64,000 nt of DNA from Paracentrotus lividus (GCA_940671915.1 CALNVZ010003426.1:40122604-40186603), one strand, 5' to 3'. Shown: positions 24,109 through 36,306, counted from the first letter of the stretch. Notes: generated from the sequence alone by a model not told the origin. Translations and numbers: made by a program.

Positions 24109-25108
24109 CACTGTTCGTCATAAAGGTGGAATATTTTTTTCTGGCTCCAGCGACATTATGTTGCTCCGTTATTAATTTCTTGAATGCGTTTGTCACCGCT
24201 TTCACTTTCTGGGATCCTGGGTATATCTTGGACGTTCCCTCAACCCTTCCCGGGGATTTTTCTTCAAAAAAGTTTGTCACCCCCAGAAGATGGCCTTTTT
24301 CGTCATTTTTTTTTCTAATTTTTGGGGCTCTTTTTTGTTCACGCGACCCACCAAGGCCCCCTCAGTCCTACCCCAAGGAAACACGTCTGAGGTGGAGATT
24401 TGTTATTGTTCTTTAAATTAAATTTAGATGTATGGTTACAGGCTCGACTCTTTTGTCTAGGGGAGGGTTCAAAATTTATTTTGAGTGGGGTTCAACATTC
24501 ATTTTATTCATTTTTACACCATGGAAATTTCTATCTTCCCTAAATTGTACTGTAAAATCTCAACCAAACATAAGTCAAAATAAAATATTATCAATAATGA
24601 CTATTTACAGCCTAGTCATCAAGGCTAAACCAAATTTAAGGGGAAAATGATGATATTTAAGGGTTAAAGGTTATTTTTCATTTCTTTTGTTTTCAGTATA
24701 AAGATGGAATAAAATATTCCGAATTTTCACCAATTTCGTTTTTTAATTCAACCCCTCCCCTAGACAAGAGACCTAAGCCTGTCCCCAGAAATATCGATTT
24801 AACTTAAAGAACAATATAAAACAATACACTTCAGTCGCGTTTCCTAAGAGTTGGACTGATGGGGGCTTGATCGGCCGGGAAAACAAAAAGGGGCCCCAAA
24901 ATGAGAAAAAATGACAAAAATGGGCATCATGGGGGTTGACAAAACTTTTTTGGAAAAAGGTCCACGTGAAGGGTTGCTAGATTGTCCAAGATATAGCCAG
25001 GGTCCCGAAAAGTAAAAGCAGGGACAAACGTATTCAAGAAATTAAAGTCAGAGCAAAATCATGTCGCTATAGCGGGAAAAAAATATTCCACCTTTATGAC
25101 GGACAGTG
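24109..25108. mobile_element. 1-kb palindromic MITE, copy 2
   Basis: Exactly 1000 bases flanked by TA (24107-24108, 25109-25110). The ends are CACTGTTCGTCATAAAGGTG and the mirrored CACTGTCCGTCATAAAGGTG. The arms stay similar almost to the centre (CACTTTCTGGGATCCTGG against CCAGGGTCCCGAAAAGT, CCCCTCCCCTAGACAAGAG against the left-arm CTTTTGTCTAGGGGAGGG). No transposase. It is a diverged copy of 5937-6917. Confidence 0.85.
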
Positions 25109-25110
25109 TA

Positions 25111-25199
25111 TCATGATAATCATCATGATCATGATAATTAACGTTATCATCATCATTACCATCATATTCATAATCATTTTCATCATCATTAATAGAAGA

Positions 25200-25249
<50 letters not shown>

Positions 25250-25263
25250 TATCATCACTGATT

Positions 25264-25294
<31 letters not shown>

Positions 25295-25440
25295 CTATTA
25301 TCATCATCATCATCATCATCAATATCATCACTACTATCATTATCATTATCATTATCATCATCATCATCATCATCATCGTCATTATTTCCATCATTATCAT
25401 CATCAGCATCATCATCATTATCATTATCATCATATTTATT
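25111..25440. repeat. (ATC)n microsatellite
   Basis: TCATCA arrays, densest at 25201-25430. The long His, Asp, Ile and Met runs in different frames are translations of this repeat. Confidence 0.95.
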
Positions 25441-25552
25441 ATAATCGATATCGCTCTCATGCCACTCCTCATCAACATTGTCAATAAGCAACATTTTCAG
25501 GTCACTCTTTATTCATTAATCAACAAACAAACCACACCGAAAACCCAACAAT

Positions 25553-25661
25553 CGATCAATCAATCAATGAACCAAGTAAGCAATCAATCAATCAATCAGT
25601 CAATCAACTAAACAATTAATCAAGCAAACAATCAATCAAACAATCAATCAATCAATGAATG

Positions 25662-25703
<42 letters not shown>

Positions 25704-25760
25704 CCAATCAATTAATCAACCCATAAATCAATTACCCAATCTTTCATTCAATCATGCAAT
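25553..25760. repeat. (AATC)n microsatellite
   Basis: Tetranucleotide CAAT arrays with many interruptions. Confidence 0.9.
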
Positions 25761-26359
25761 CACTCAAATAGCAATCAAACTAATCATTATGCAGGCGCAA
25801 AGCGAGACAACCAAACAAAATTGATAAAACCCACATATACGCACATACACACTGTCAAGCTTCCGGTTTTGAGAGAACATAAGAACAGTTTTATACATCT
25901 GGGTACAATGAAATAAATTTGTTTAATGTAAATTTTACATTCGTTGCAAAATATTATATTGACATCTCTCCATCTTGTAAAATTAACATAGAAAATATCC
26001 ACATAACAAAGAGTATTCCCGTTTTGTTTAACAAATATTCGTCGAGACCAGTGGCAAATGCTGAAATTAGTAATTCAGATATCGTTTGATATTTCAGACC
26101 AATTTAATCTCCTCATATTATAAAATTGTTAAAGCATAATTTCGACTAGATTTTGATATTAACGAATAATTTATAAAATATTGAAGGGAAAGATCGTGGT
26201 AAGTGTCATTATTGCTGAATCTGAGGATCCTTCCCAGAAAGTCTGTTCTGATTGATTTTCCTTGTCTTCTCCGGTCGCGGGTCAAAGTTCAAACATCCGC
26301 CATTTTGGAGAATTACGTCACAGGTCAATTGTGACGCAGAAACGAACAGTTTTAGAGTT

Positions 26360-27229
26360 TTAATTTCCTCCTACGCCTTCTCTCATGAGGAGACCGCTTG
26401 GGAGTTCGATGTATCCGTTGACGATTTGGGCTGGTGCCTCCATGAGCATTCCCATACCTGGGTTGGTGTTGGCACCTCCTTGGAGTGGCGGGCTTACAGG
26501 CATAGAACACATGAAATACATAGGCTCGTCGCATCTTCTTACGTACCATTGACCCATCCTGTTCATGGCTGCGCAATAGGAGTGTTGTTGATCAAGGAGC
26601 TGGTTATTGGGTTCCATAGGTGCCCAGTTAACGAACGGTAGTGGCTGTTGCGTTGTGCTCCATCCAGATGGCCACTTCCATCCTTCATACCTCTCTAGAA
26701 GTTGGTTCCATTTGTTTTGTAGACCGGTCCAGAATGGAATATCAATAGCACGACCAGTTGAAGACAAACTTCTGAGATGATTGACGACAGCTGCGGATGT
26801 GTAGTTGTCTGGGATGGTCATGACACCGCCGAGTATGGGGGCTCCGCAAGGAGCGTTCTGCTCACACATCAACTCGGCGTCGTTCCACTTCAAGGCTCGG
26901 GACATCATCTTGAAACATTGCTGGCCGATCTGGAACCAGCCCCCTTTGCACTTAACATCTCCGATTTGCCCCTGGCCCTGTCCTGGGCCAAATCCTTGCC
27001 CTGGACCGAATCCTTGTCCACCCTGTCCTGGACCGAATCCTTGTCCACCCTGTCCCGGGCCAAATCCTTGTCCGGGGCCAAATCCCTGTCCTTGTCCTGT
27101 ACCCGGTCCCATTCCTGGGCCCATTCCCGGGCCCATTCCTGGGTTCTGCCCTGGGTTCTGTCTAGGGTTCTGCTGCCATTGGGCCAAGCATAATGCAGGC
27201 AACACGAGAACAATCGCCAACAACTTCAT
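26360..27229 (-). CDS. Secreted CTLD protein with N-terminal Gly/Pro/Gln repeats (PM27-like)
   Basis: Intronless frame of 289 residues starting at 27229. The frame opens 63 codons earlier, but only this ATG begins a signal peptide (MKLLAIVLVLPALCLA, cleavage before Gln17). Residues 17-91 are repetitive: NPGQNPG, three GMGP units, then GFGPGQ/GGQ units. The CTLD spans 94-243: cysteines 94, 105, 122, 128, 219, 233 and 241, WTGL at 167-170, terminal YFMCSM. EPN is present at 206-208, but the WND strand reads QWYVRRC, so canonical calcium-dependent mannose binding is doubtful. A sequon lies at Asn142. A 46-residue tail follows (NTNPGMGMLMEAPAQIVNGY region). A Pro/Gly repeat before the lectin domain is my recollection of the architecture of PM27, a sea urchin primary-mesenchyme skeletal protein. 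The name stays tentative. No convincing poly(A) signal was found nearby. Confidence 0.88.
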   Translation of the reverse strand: MKLLAIVLVLPALCLAQWQQNPRQNPGQNPGMGPGMGPGMGPGTGQGQGFGPGQGFGPGQGGQGFGPGQGGQGFGPGQGFGPGQGQGQIGDVKCKGGWFQIGQQCFKMMSRALKWNDAELMCEQNAPCGAPILGGVMTIPDNYTSAAVVNHLRSLSSTGRAIDIPFWTGLQNKWNQLLERYEGWKWPSGWSTTQQPLPFVNWAPMEPNNQLLDQQHSYCAAMNRMGQWYVRRCDEPMYFMCSMPVSPPLQGGANTNPGMGMLMEAPAQIVNGYIELPSGLLMREGVGGN

Positions 27230-27451
27230 GGCTACAAAACTTCGTATTTTCTTTTGACGTTCAGGCAAGTATTGTGATGTATTACCCTGCACAGTGTTCA
27301 AAGCAAGTAAGAGTGAAGTCACTGAAGTCTTACTGAAGTGAGCAACCCAGTGTCGAATGCACATAGGCGTATGTTGAAGGGGTCGGGAGGATATTTGCAC
27401 ACGGCACTCAACGCTCATTGCCGCACCCCAAATCTAAAATGGGTGGAGAGT

Positions 27452-27459
27452 ATGCAAAT
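27452..27459 (-). promoter_or_regulatory. Octamer motif upstream of the PM27-like gene
   Basis: ATGCAAAT, the consensus octamer for POU-domain factors, 223 bases upstream of the start codon. A CTCCACCC box lies a few bases closer to the gene. No canonical TATA box was found in the same interval. Regulatory use is inferred from position. Confidence 0.3.
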
Positions 27460-27816
27460 GAAGGAAATTGCGCAAAGTGTGACTAAGTTTGGACTGTAAC
27501 ACGCACCAGGAAACCCCCCAAGGGAGACAAATTAGTTACACGCATTTATATGACAGCATGTGCGTACATTCATTTACACATATATTTAAACCAACCCTGT
27601 TTTGCTTAATTCTAATCTTTTCTGCTAATCATGTCTTGTGACCAGACTAGAAACAACGGCACATTCCACTACAATATAAACTCATGTTCCATTCTACCAG
27701 AAATTCCCCAGTTCTACTTTTCAACGTGGTAACAGGGCAGAATGAAAAATATCATACATACTCAAGGAGATTTTGGTCTTCGAAAAGATGAAGAAAAAAA
27801 TATGACATTTTTAGTA

Positions 27817-27817
<1 letters not shown>

Positions 27818-27889
<72 letters not shown>

Positions 27890-27990
27890 TAATAATAATA
27901 ATAATAATAGTAATAATAATAATAATAATAACAATAATAATAATAGTAATAATAATAATAATATAAATGATAATAATAATGATGATAATA
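27818..27990. repeat. (ATG)n then (AAT)n microsatellite
   Basis: ATG units to about 27854, then AAT units with AAC/AGT interruptions. Confidence 0.95.
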
Positions 27991-28471
27991 ATAATAATAA
28001 AACCCCATAATTTTCTTTGTGCTATATTCAAGTGAAATATAAAGACAATAATGACTTTGTTTTGGTTTGTTTGATATTTACATTTTGAATGGAACATTTC
28101 TAAGTAATTAAATTACAAACCATGAGTTAAAGAGTTGTCGCCTTTTGATCTACTTTCTACGAGCACATTGGGGTTTTTAAAATTTTTTTTAAAGATGACG
28201 CCACTTGAATTCGGTTTCATGCATTTGTTCATTGACCAACAATGTGGTGTTTATAAGACCTTTGTGGGCTGACTAATAGAATATATTTTGGAAGACACGA
28301 CACTTTATTGATTTAATTGGGAGGAAGGAAGTTTTCAATCAGACAGGTAGCTAAAGGCGAAGACTTGAAATATCTTCACGGAATAATGTCTCAGTCACAT
28401 TGCTGAGTTTATCATCAACAATATTATTGTTGTCATTAAGGGTAACAGTATTAGATTTATCACTGCTTATA

Positions 28472-28980
28472 CAGTGCGTCCCAGATAAAAGTGAACCCAA
28501 CGTTGAGAGCCTCATATTAAAATTATATAACTTATCTGTCATTATTTTTATATCATGACAAAGAGTAATTCATATCCTTTCCAGTGAGAAAGTGATACCA
28601 AAATTATTCCTGTAGTGTCGCGGATGACTGAGCACTCGAGTTTTTAAAAACTTTGGTCGAAAACACATTGTACCATGTTTTTTTCAGAAGCAACCTGGCT
28701 TTCTGATTGTTTGAGGTCAGCCTTCCTAAAAGGATTCCTTGGCCTATTCAAATGGAAGGTTTGCTTTTGCCTAAACTTGGAACATTTCAAATTTTAGGCT
28801 CGTTTTTTTTTTTTAAGACCCAAGTGCTCAGTCGTCTGTCACAGCATAGGTATAAATTTAGTATCATTGAATAGAATATGAGTTACCCTTTATCATGAAA
28901 TAAATATCAAGGTCACACAAGCTACAAAATATTGATATGAGGCTCTCAAAGTTGGGTTTACTATTTTCTGGGACGCACTG
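28472..28980. mobile_element. TA-flanked MITE, CAGTGCGTCC family, copy 1
   Basis: 509 bases flanked by TA (28470-28471, 28981-28982). The ends are CAGTGCGTCCCAGATAAAAG and the mirrored CAGTGCGTCCCAGAAAATAG. Inverted similarity extends past AACCCAAC-TTGAGAGCCTCATAT. Copy 2 is at 52403-52913 with nearly identical length. No coding capacity; a Tc1/mariner-type source is likely. Confidence 0.85.
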
Positions 28981-28982
28981 TA

Positions 28983-31900
28983 TAGTCGGCTGGTACCCGA
29001 TGCATTGGTGTAACAGTTCTGTAATAAATGAGATGTTTAGCAAGGAGGTAGCTTATTAGTGGTTTAATTGGTATCACATAAGTGCTTAATGAAGTAGGCT
29101 GTATTCCAATCTCATCCCCTATTATAGATCTTGTTCCAAGAAGATATTGTTTACATAATTCACAAGAACCTTAATTGAAAGGTGCGACTTGGGCGTGTAT
29201 GATTAAAAAAGGGAGTATTAATAAACTGACAATATTCCTACGAAAGATACGTGCTATCTAATAACGAAAAATAAAATGAATACCAATATTATATATGGAA
29301 AATAGAAAGAAATTGCAATCTATGCTAAAAACGGCTTGGGCGTGTATGATTAAAAACAGGCTATAAAGGGCTAAATAATAATAATAAAAAAGTTACACAA
29401 ATAAGGCTACGCTCTTAATGCTGTTTGTGTCAATGAAATTGAGTAAATATTAACAACTCAAATTGCAATTATCACTTGGTTCGAGATATCAACGGAAATT
29501 ATGATAACCCAATTTCTCCTTTATTATTTCATATAATTCACCTGAATATTAGTGCAACTTGAAGAAGTTTGATTAGATATGAACTGTACACGCAGTTCTA
29601 CCATGTAAATTACATCATTTGCGTGTAGGCATGTGTGGGTGAGGGTGCTTGTTGGTGAGGGTGTGTATGATAAAAGTTGAGTGTCTAACGACGTGCGTTT
29701 GGTTATGGTAGTAGATGTGTGTGTGGGTGTGATAGCGGGGTTGTGTGTGAGGGTAAGGGTGTGTGTTTGGATAAAGGTTGCTGTGTGGGTGAGGGTGTGT
29801 GTTTGTGTGTGTGAGATAATAAGTAGCCATAAACGTTTTGGATGGGTGGAGCGATTGTTATGACGAGATGATGATTTGCGCCATCTGTCGACAGGTGCAC
29901 GCCGGTCACAAATTAATAAACTAACCTTTTTGATCATGATCAAAGCACTTTATAAAAAATTCCTGAACGGCAGCTGTCTCCAACCGTCTATATCCTATAT
30001 TTGGAGTGCTCACAAAGCAGTATTTCAAAAACGTTTTACAAAACTGTCTTTTGGGTTAATTCGATTTCTTTGGTCCTTTATTATTAATTTAAAACACTCA
30101 GTCTTAGCTGAGACGGTATATGTAGTTAAGAATTGCACTGATGTCAAAGTAATTTTTTGACCTAAACTAATTGCAATTCAGCAAAGCCTGAGACAAAGAT
30201 AATTGTCCCCGTTTGTACATTTCCCCCTGATCAGCTTCTATTTTCGGAAAAAATATTTGTTTCTGTCGAATAATTCCAGCAGCGAGGCCCCATATCTCCC
30301 CTATGGATACTATTCATCAAATTTGAATCCAATTTTAAGCCGGTGTGCATGTGTCATTTCCTTTCCATCGTTTTGAATTCAACTAGCTATCCTTTTAATT
30401 CTATCAAAAAGAAAGGAAAAATAGTGTCGCAATGATTTTCTCACACTCTGATTGAGGCACCGATTTCTAAACGAACAGAACTATTGAAAGCATTTCAACA
30501 TAACCATCAAAACCCATGATGGTGACTCTTGAGAATTAAAAGAAAAATATAAATGAATAAAATGAAGAGAATTTCAAAAACATGTGTTGGTGCAAATTAA
30601 CTTGAAGTGCTTAAAAACTTTGCAACATAAATTGTATTTGTGATGAAACAACAAGTCAATTTTGATTGCATTTTCATCGATATTTCTATTAAATACAAAT
30701 ATTCAAACACAAACAACGGAAATCAGCTCTTGTTCAATAGTATACAACATACAAAGAAATGAATTAAAATCCAGTTTCGTATTAATTCAAAACGTCATAA
30801 TGAAATATTCACCTACTCACGAAGTTTCTATATCTGTATCCATGAACAGCCTATATTTGAATTACATTAAACAAAAAGTCTGAACTTCCTGAAAATTTGT
30901 TTTTCGATTATTGGTCAGAAGAATAGTTGAAAACAAATTACGCATTTTAAAAAAGCATTCTTTTTTAAGTTATCACAGTTTCAATTAATGCGTTTATTTG
31001 TGCCACATGTGGGTGTTTGTGTATGTTTGTGGGGGGGGGGGGGTTGAGGAGATTTTGAGATGCAAGTAAACGCTAAACAGTGATTGAATACACAAAAGCA
31101 AAATCCTTTCCATTGATGCAAATAATTTTTTGGTGAAAATTTTGTATTCTCAATATGAAGTAAAAAGTTGAATTTTACAAGATTTGTGTAACTAAATATT
31201 TTGCCCTCTTAACTTTAAGAGTGGCCTTTTCCCCTCCGCGATGGCCGCCGTTGCGTAAGCTCAACATGTTTTAAGCACTAGATGATTGTATAAAAGTGTC
31301 AAATTGATTTGTCCTTAAACACACATGATAGTGTGAACAAGCATCAAAGTTATAGAGGCCTACCCTCAAAATTCCGATGGGTCACATTCTCCACTAAAAA
31401 TAGATACATAAATCGATCGAGTTGAATCAGGTTTTGCGGTGGTTCCAGTTGTATATTTTTATGTTCACATTGACGATTAATTTGATATCAATTTGCATTT
31501 TTCAAGCCAGGTTTATTGAAATTTGTACAAAGCAGGTTGATTCGTTGAATGCGAGAACACAATTACAATCTTGTAATGCATAACTGAGTTTTTTCTTTAG
31601 TTCTTAATTTTTTATTAAGACTTTTTCAGATTGTTTTAAAGACATGAATAATGCTTGCTTAAAACTCACCACCAAAATATCACTAGTGTAAACTTAATAT
31701 ACGAACCCAGCATTTGAAACATCTCTGTATGAATGCAAATGGCAATTTCATCTAAACCATGTTTTTTCCCGGGGAAATATTTTTTTCAGGGGCTACCGGC
31801 TCAGGGTAACTTCCTGTCTCTTTTAATTCAATTTCCCCCTCTCTCAGGAAAGATCATAACCTGACTCATGGCATCTTTAAGAGGACCTTCAAAGAATATC

Positions 31901-32741
31901 AGGAGAGGATCAGGAAAAGTAGCGTTTAAAAATAGAGATCACGGAGGCTTTGTCGGGCATGGTTTGCTGTGATTTACATGTAAGTCCCACGTATAGAAAT
32001 CAGGGTGTGCCACAGGCGCAATTAAGAGACTTCGCTCATCGCATGAAAGATATAAGAGATCCACCCAAATCAGTTCGCCCTTTTTTCAAGTAATTATTAG
32101 GTTTCTTGTATATTCCTATTAAAGTTTATATATATAATAGTGAACGTTTTTCATTTTTTTTTAAAGTGAGTCAAAATCTAAGGGTTATTAAGGGTTATAG
32201 TAGGCCCATATACAATGTATTTTGTTCATGATCCGGCCTGTGGTAAAATTTACTGATTATAACAATAGGAGAATTATTAAGCGCATGTGCAACAGTTTAC
32301 AGAACGTTTATAATTATTTCAATACAATTTCATAATGCAAATATTTCACTGCGTTGTGTATTTTGTAAATACATGTCTAAAAATGACTGCGTTGAATGAA
32401 AATTGGAAATATATAAACTATTGAATCGAAATATCAGTTAGATAAAAATTGCGACAGTTAATGAATTAATAGTCAAATAAATACGTGTATCGTGTGTATA
32501 ATAATCCTAGATTGAAACGGACATGCCCCTTGAATTCTTTTGTTTTGGTATGACCAAATATGATTCATAAAACTGAAGTTAATGCTAATGGAATGTCCAT
32601 TATGTAGGCGACCCAAGGTGGATATACATGCAAGGGATATATTTTAAGCCTAATTTCATAATCCTGAGATAATCGCACCAACACATCGTTTACAGTTCCC
32701 AAATACCCGGTCATCATGGTCATTTGATTCATCAAGGATAT

Positions 32742-32742
<1 letters not shown>
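28983..32742. other. Intergenic, no gene recognised
   Basis: AT-rich. It includes a GTGTG/GGGTG-rich minisatellite at 29630-29815 and a G-run at 31030-31042. A pyrimidine-rich acceptor before 31848 opens a 26-codon frame, but this is too short to call an exon. Confidence 0.4.

Positions 32743-32798
<56 letters not shown>
32743..32798. repeat. (GA)n tract
   Basis: Uninterrupted GA dinucleotides on the plus strand, followed by an AAGAAG-rich purine tail to 32838. Confidence 0.95.
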
Positions 32799-32799
<1 letters not shown>

Positions 32800-33060
32800 G
32801 GGGGTTAAGAAAAACAAGAAGAAGAAGAAGAAGTAAAAAGAATACTGAGAATACTGATTATTCACATTGTTTAAACAAAACAAAACAAAACATTGATTTA
32901 TAAGTTGTTTTTTTTACAAGCTTTCTCTTTGGATGAATGCATAAATTTGGTATTACCTCATTTTTAAACATAAAAAGCACATAATAATATTAGCTTGACA
33001 TCGCAGTCGAAAGAAAACCTTGACCAAAATGTAACGTTTTAAAGTAATGTCTTTAATGAC

Positions 33061-33127
33061 CCCCCCCCCAAAAAAAAAAATAAATAAAAAATAAGGACTT
33101 TTTTGTGGGGGGGGGGGGGGGGGGGAG
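33061..33127. repeat. C/A then T/G homopolymer hairpin
   Basis: A C-run and A-run are followed by TTTTTT and a G-run of about 18, which together can fold back. Confidence 0.6.
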
Positions 33128-33815
33128 GGAGTATCGTTCTATAGGAAGTATCTAGCATTGTATGACTTCCCCATTTTATCGATACAAATGAAACGATATT
33201 GTCTGTGTTCAGTTTTCATTATCACAGCAGAAGAGATGAAAACTGTGATAAGCAGAATTTGATACACAAGATAAAGCTTTGGCTCTAAACATGACAAAGA
33301 ACTGGTCAGACAAGATACACAACTCCGGAATAATGATATAACCGCTTCGTCTGTCATGGCTTAAACAAATCTCTGTTCAGATCTTTGTCTAATCCGAGAA
33401 AATTATGAAATGCTTAAATTCAGTAGTTCTGATACAAAACAACATATTCATTTTCCATGGTGATAGTGCGATTGTAATCTTGATATATTTTGCGGTTTAG
33501 GTAAGGATGGATGGCGAATTCGGAGAGTCTGAACATTTTACCGAAAAATAGCGTTTCCTCACATAAGATTTTATCTCAATAAAATAATTCAAAAGATACG
33601 AATCTGTCTGAAATTGTGACATACACGAACGTGTGAAAGGCAAAATAACGGGTTTTGAGGGGTCCTAAAGATCTGGTTCAAATGAGGCTAACCACAACAT
33701 CAGATTTAAAGCCTTTATAAATTGAGTATTTCCATGATTTTGGGTCCGTGCTTTATGGAATAAAAGATAATGACAAACCTTAATTAGGGAAACAATAATT
33801 GAGGAACAAAAAAAA

Positions 33816-33960
33816 ATATTTATTATACTTGTCACAAAAACAATAAATAAATTATTTATTATACTTGTCACAAAAACAATAAATAAATTATTTATTATAC
33901 TTGTCACAAAAACAATAAATAAATTATATATTATACTTGTCACAAAAACAATAAATAAAT
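33816..33960. repeat. 36-bp tandem repeat, four copies
   Basis: Four nearly identical units containing TTATACTTGTCACAAAAACA and AATAAATAAATT. Because 36 is divisible by three, a minus-strand frame repeats TSIINNLFIVFV. I read it as a minisatellite. Confidence 0.9.
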
Positions 33961-34330
33961 TGCAGTGCAGCTTTTGATCTGTGTGAGTAAAATTATTTTA
34001 AAATTCAAGTTCGTACTAGCATCAATATAATACTAATATGAATTTATGATAGTAATAATAATAAAAACACTAAATTTAAAAAAGCCTATGTAATGAAAAT
34101 GAACGGACGTGAAATTGCCTTATTAACATTCAAGTAACATTTATAACTTTAAACTTTGCGGCACCACTATTGCTTTCAAATCACTGATTGAAGGGTAAAT
34201 GTGACTCGTCGTTGCGGGCAGTATACTGAATACTGCATATTATGTGGATGGTTTTGAAAAGTTATGAATGATACAAAACTTGAAGGTTTTCAAAAAACGT
34301 GTAACGGCCATGTAATTAGCATATACTCCA

Positions 34331-34331
<1 letters not shown>

Positions 34332-34368
<37 letters not shown>
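34332..34368. repeat. (GA)n tract ending in a G-run
   Basis: GA dinucleotides then about eight G, plus strand. Confidence 0.9.
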
Positions 34369-34479
34369 TTCGGTGGACAATTATGATCTTTCGTGAATCG
34401 TGAATCGAAACATGTTATGCGCATTTTGGGTTATCTTCGAAAATACAACTTCTTATTTAAAAAAAAAATCTATATATTC

Positions 34480-34702
34480 AATTTTTTTTTTCTTTCTGTC
34501 TGTCTTTCTTTTATATCTCTCTTTATTTCTTTTTATCTATTTATTTATTCATTTATTTTAGTTATAAATTTTTTAAATTTTATTTTTGTTTGTTTTGTTG
34601 TTTGTTGTTTCTTTGTTTGTTTTTGTTTTTGTTTTTGTTTGTTTGTTTCTTTGTTTGTTTTTGTTTTTGTTTGTTTGTTGTTTTTTTGTTGGGGGGGGGG
34701 GC
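34480..34702. repeat. T-rich and (TTTG)n simple sequence
   Basis: TTTAT and TTTG repeats ending in a G-run at 34691-34701. The frames here are simple-sequence artefacts. Confidence 0.85.
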
Positions 34703-35126
34703 GTAACTACGGAATGTAGGCCCTTCCACAAAATGAATCCAAATAGCCTTTGAAGTAGTAAAGTGCCCATCTATATACCAATTGCACAAAACTAATTCAT
34801 ATTATCGAATAAATAGATACCCATTGTCAATATCTGAAGCATACAGATAGACACCTTGTGTTAAGGAGAAGCAACTTGATATTATTGGTCATTATTATTG
34901 ATCGGAAAAACGCAGGTATTCTAAATTCAAATGAATTAAAATGTAATGCACATGATCGTGGTTCGAGGAGAAACAAGCCTATCAATGATACAAGTGGAAG
35001 TGAAATCAGATTGGGTTAGGTGTAGAACACGCATAATGGAACAGTTAAGTTATATCTAATGATACAAACAAGATTTATATGCACAGTCATCTTTCAAAAG
35101 AAAACAAAAAGAGAACAGACAGCATA

Positions 35127-35215
35127 CACACACACACACACACACATACACACAAGCACACACACACACACACACACAAGCACACCTACACACACACACG
35201 CACACAAACACATAC
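35127..35215. repeat. (CA)n microsatellite
   Basis: CA dinucleotides with AG and TA interruptions. Confidence 0.9.
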
Positions 35216-35405
35216 AGCAAAGATATGGAATTAATATCTTCTCACAGGTTAATTTTGTTTTAATGAAAGCTCATTTTAGTAGAGCTGTCTCAAATTGAAC
35301 ACATTTTACCCAAGAATCAAAATGATCAAACTGGTCTTACGCCATCTTGTGAGTAGGTAAGGGAAAGTGATATTTGTAATCGGCTTAACTTGGAAATGGC
35401 TTTTA

Positions 35406-35465
35406 GAGAGAGAGAGGAGATAGAGAGAGAGAGAAGAGAGAAGAGAGGAGAAGAGAGAGAGAGAG

Positions 35466-35503
<38 letters not shown>
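35406..35503. repeat. (GA)n tract
   Basis: Interrupted GA array, plus strand. Confidence 0.9.
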
Positions 35504-35720
35504 CAAAGGAATTTAATTTGAGTGAAAATCATTGCTATATTGTCGTTGTTCTCCAATCGTTCTCCAGTAACCAATTAGTGTGATATAATTTTATTCAAAT
35601 TGTTGCGAATAAGGGTTATTAAACAAGGGAAATAGTTTTGTGAGAGCTAAATATAATGTGGGATGTAAACTGTAAAGCAATGGAATAAGAAAGAAGAGAG
35701 AAATTAACGAAAAACATTAT

Positions 35721-36248
35721 ACCGGGTGCATCGCAAAAAAAGGAAACCCAAGTTTGATTATCAATAATTTCAAAAATATTTCGGTTGTAATTGTGAAATT
35801 TAAATCACTATAAAGTGCAACTCATTACCATTAGAATGATACCTCTCTCAGCTCAGCAATATCACACATCGCTGAACCCCATTGTTCTTAAAATGTCTCG
35901 CAAAATTGTGAGTGGTTCACTTTCATGCTCCTTGAGCTGAGTTGTTTGAATGATTACCAATTCTACGTAAAGCATTCCAATGACTTTCAATAAATGGTTT
36001 TGATAAATTGGTTGGAAATGCTTTCTTAATTAGTCCATCAAGCTTAGGCCCTCCGGGTAATTACATCATGTTACAGAAGCGTGACAGTGCACTAATCACA
36101 ATTTTGCGAAATATTTTCAGAACAATCATTATGGTGTTCAGTGATGCGTGACAATGGTGAACTGAAAGAGGTATCATTAAAATGATGAGTAGTACTTTCC
36201 AGTGGTATAAACTTCGTAATCACCACTGTAATATTTTTGAAATTATAA
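35721..36248. mobile_element. Foldback element with truncated right arm
   Basis: Inverted arms: CAAAATTGTGAGTGGTTCAC-type sequence near 35902 mirrors CACAATTTTGCGAAATATTT near 36099, and GAATGATACCTCTCTCAGCTC mirrors CTGAAAGAGGTATCATTAAA (shared core GATACCTCT/AGAGGTATC). The left terminus begins ACCGGGTGCATCGC. The right copy stops about 55 bases early, near GAAATTAT at 36248. Confidence 0.6.
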
Positions 36249-36306
36249 ACAGCACAAGCATGTAAAGAGATGAAATAGATAGCAGTGAAGGCAAAACAAA
36301 TTGGAC

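Noticed and set aside
25059-25494. Poly-Asp, poly-His and poly-Ile frames
   Set aside because: All are readings of one ATC trinucleotide array.
26777-27257. Proline/cysteine-rich plus-strand frames opposite the PM27-like gene
   Set aside because: They are antisense translation of the GFGPGQ repeats, with no independent start or domain.
31848-31929. Possible terminal exon (KDHNLTHGIFKRTFKEYQER..) after a good acceptor
   Set aside because: It has only 26 codons with no partner exon; a frame this short is expected by chance.
33665-33943. Hydrophobic repeat protein NLFIVFVTSIIN
   Set aside because: It comes from a 36-base minisatellite whose length happens to be a multiple of three.
33816-33960. 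CRISPR-like array of direct repeats
   Set aside because: The 36-base units abut with no variable spacers, and the context is eukaryotic.
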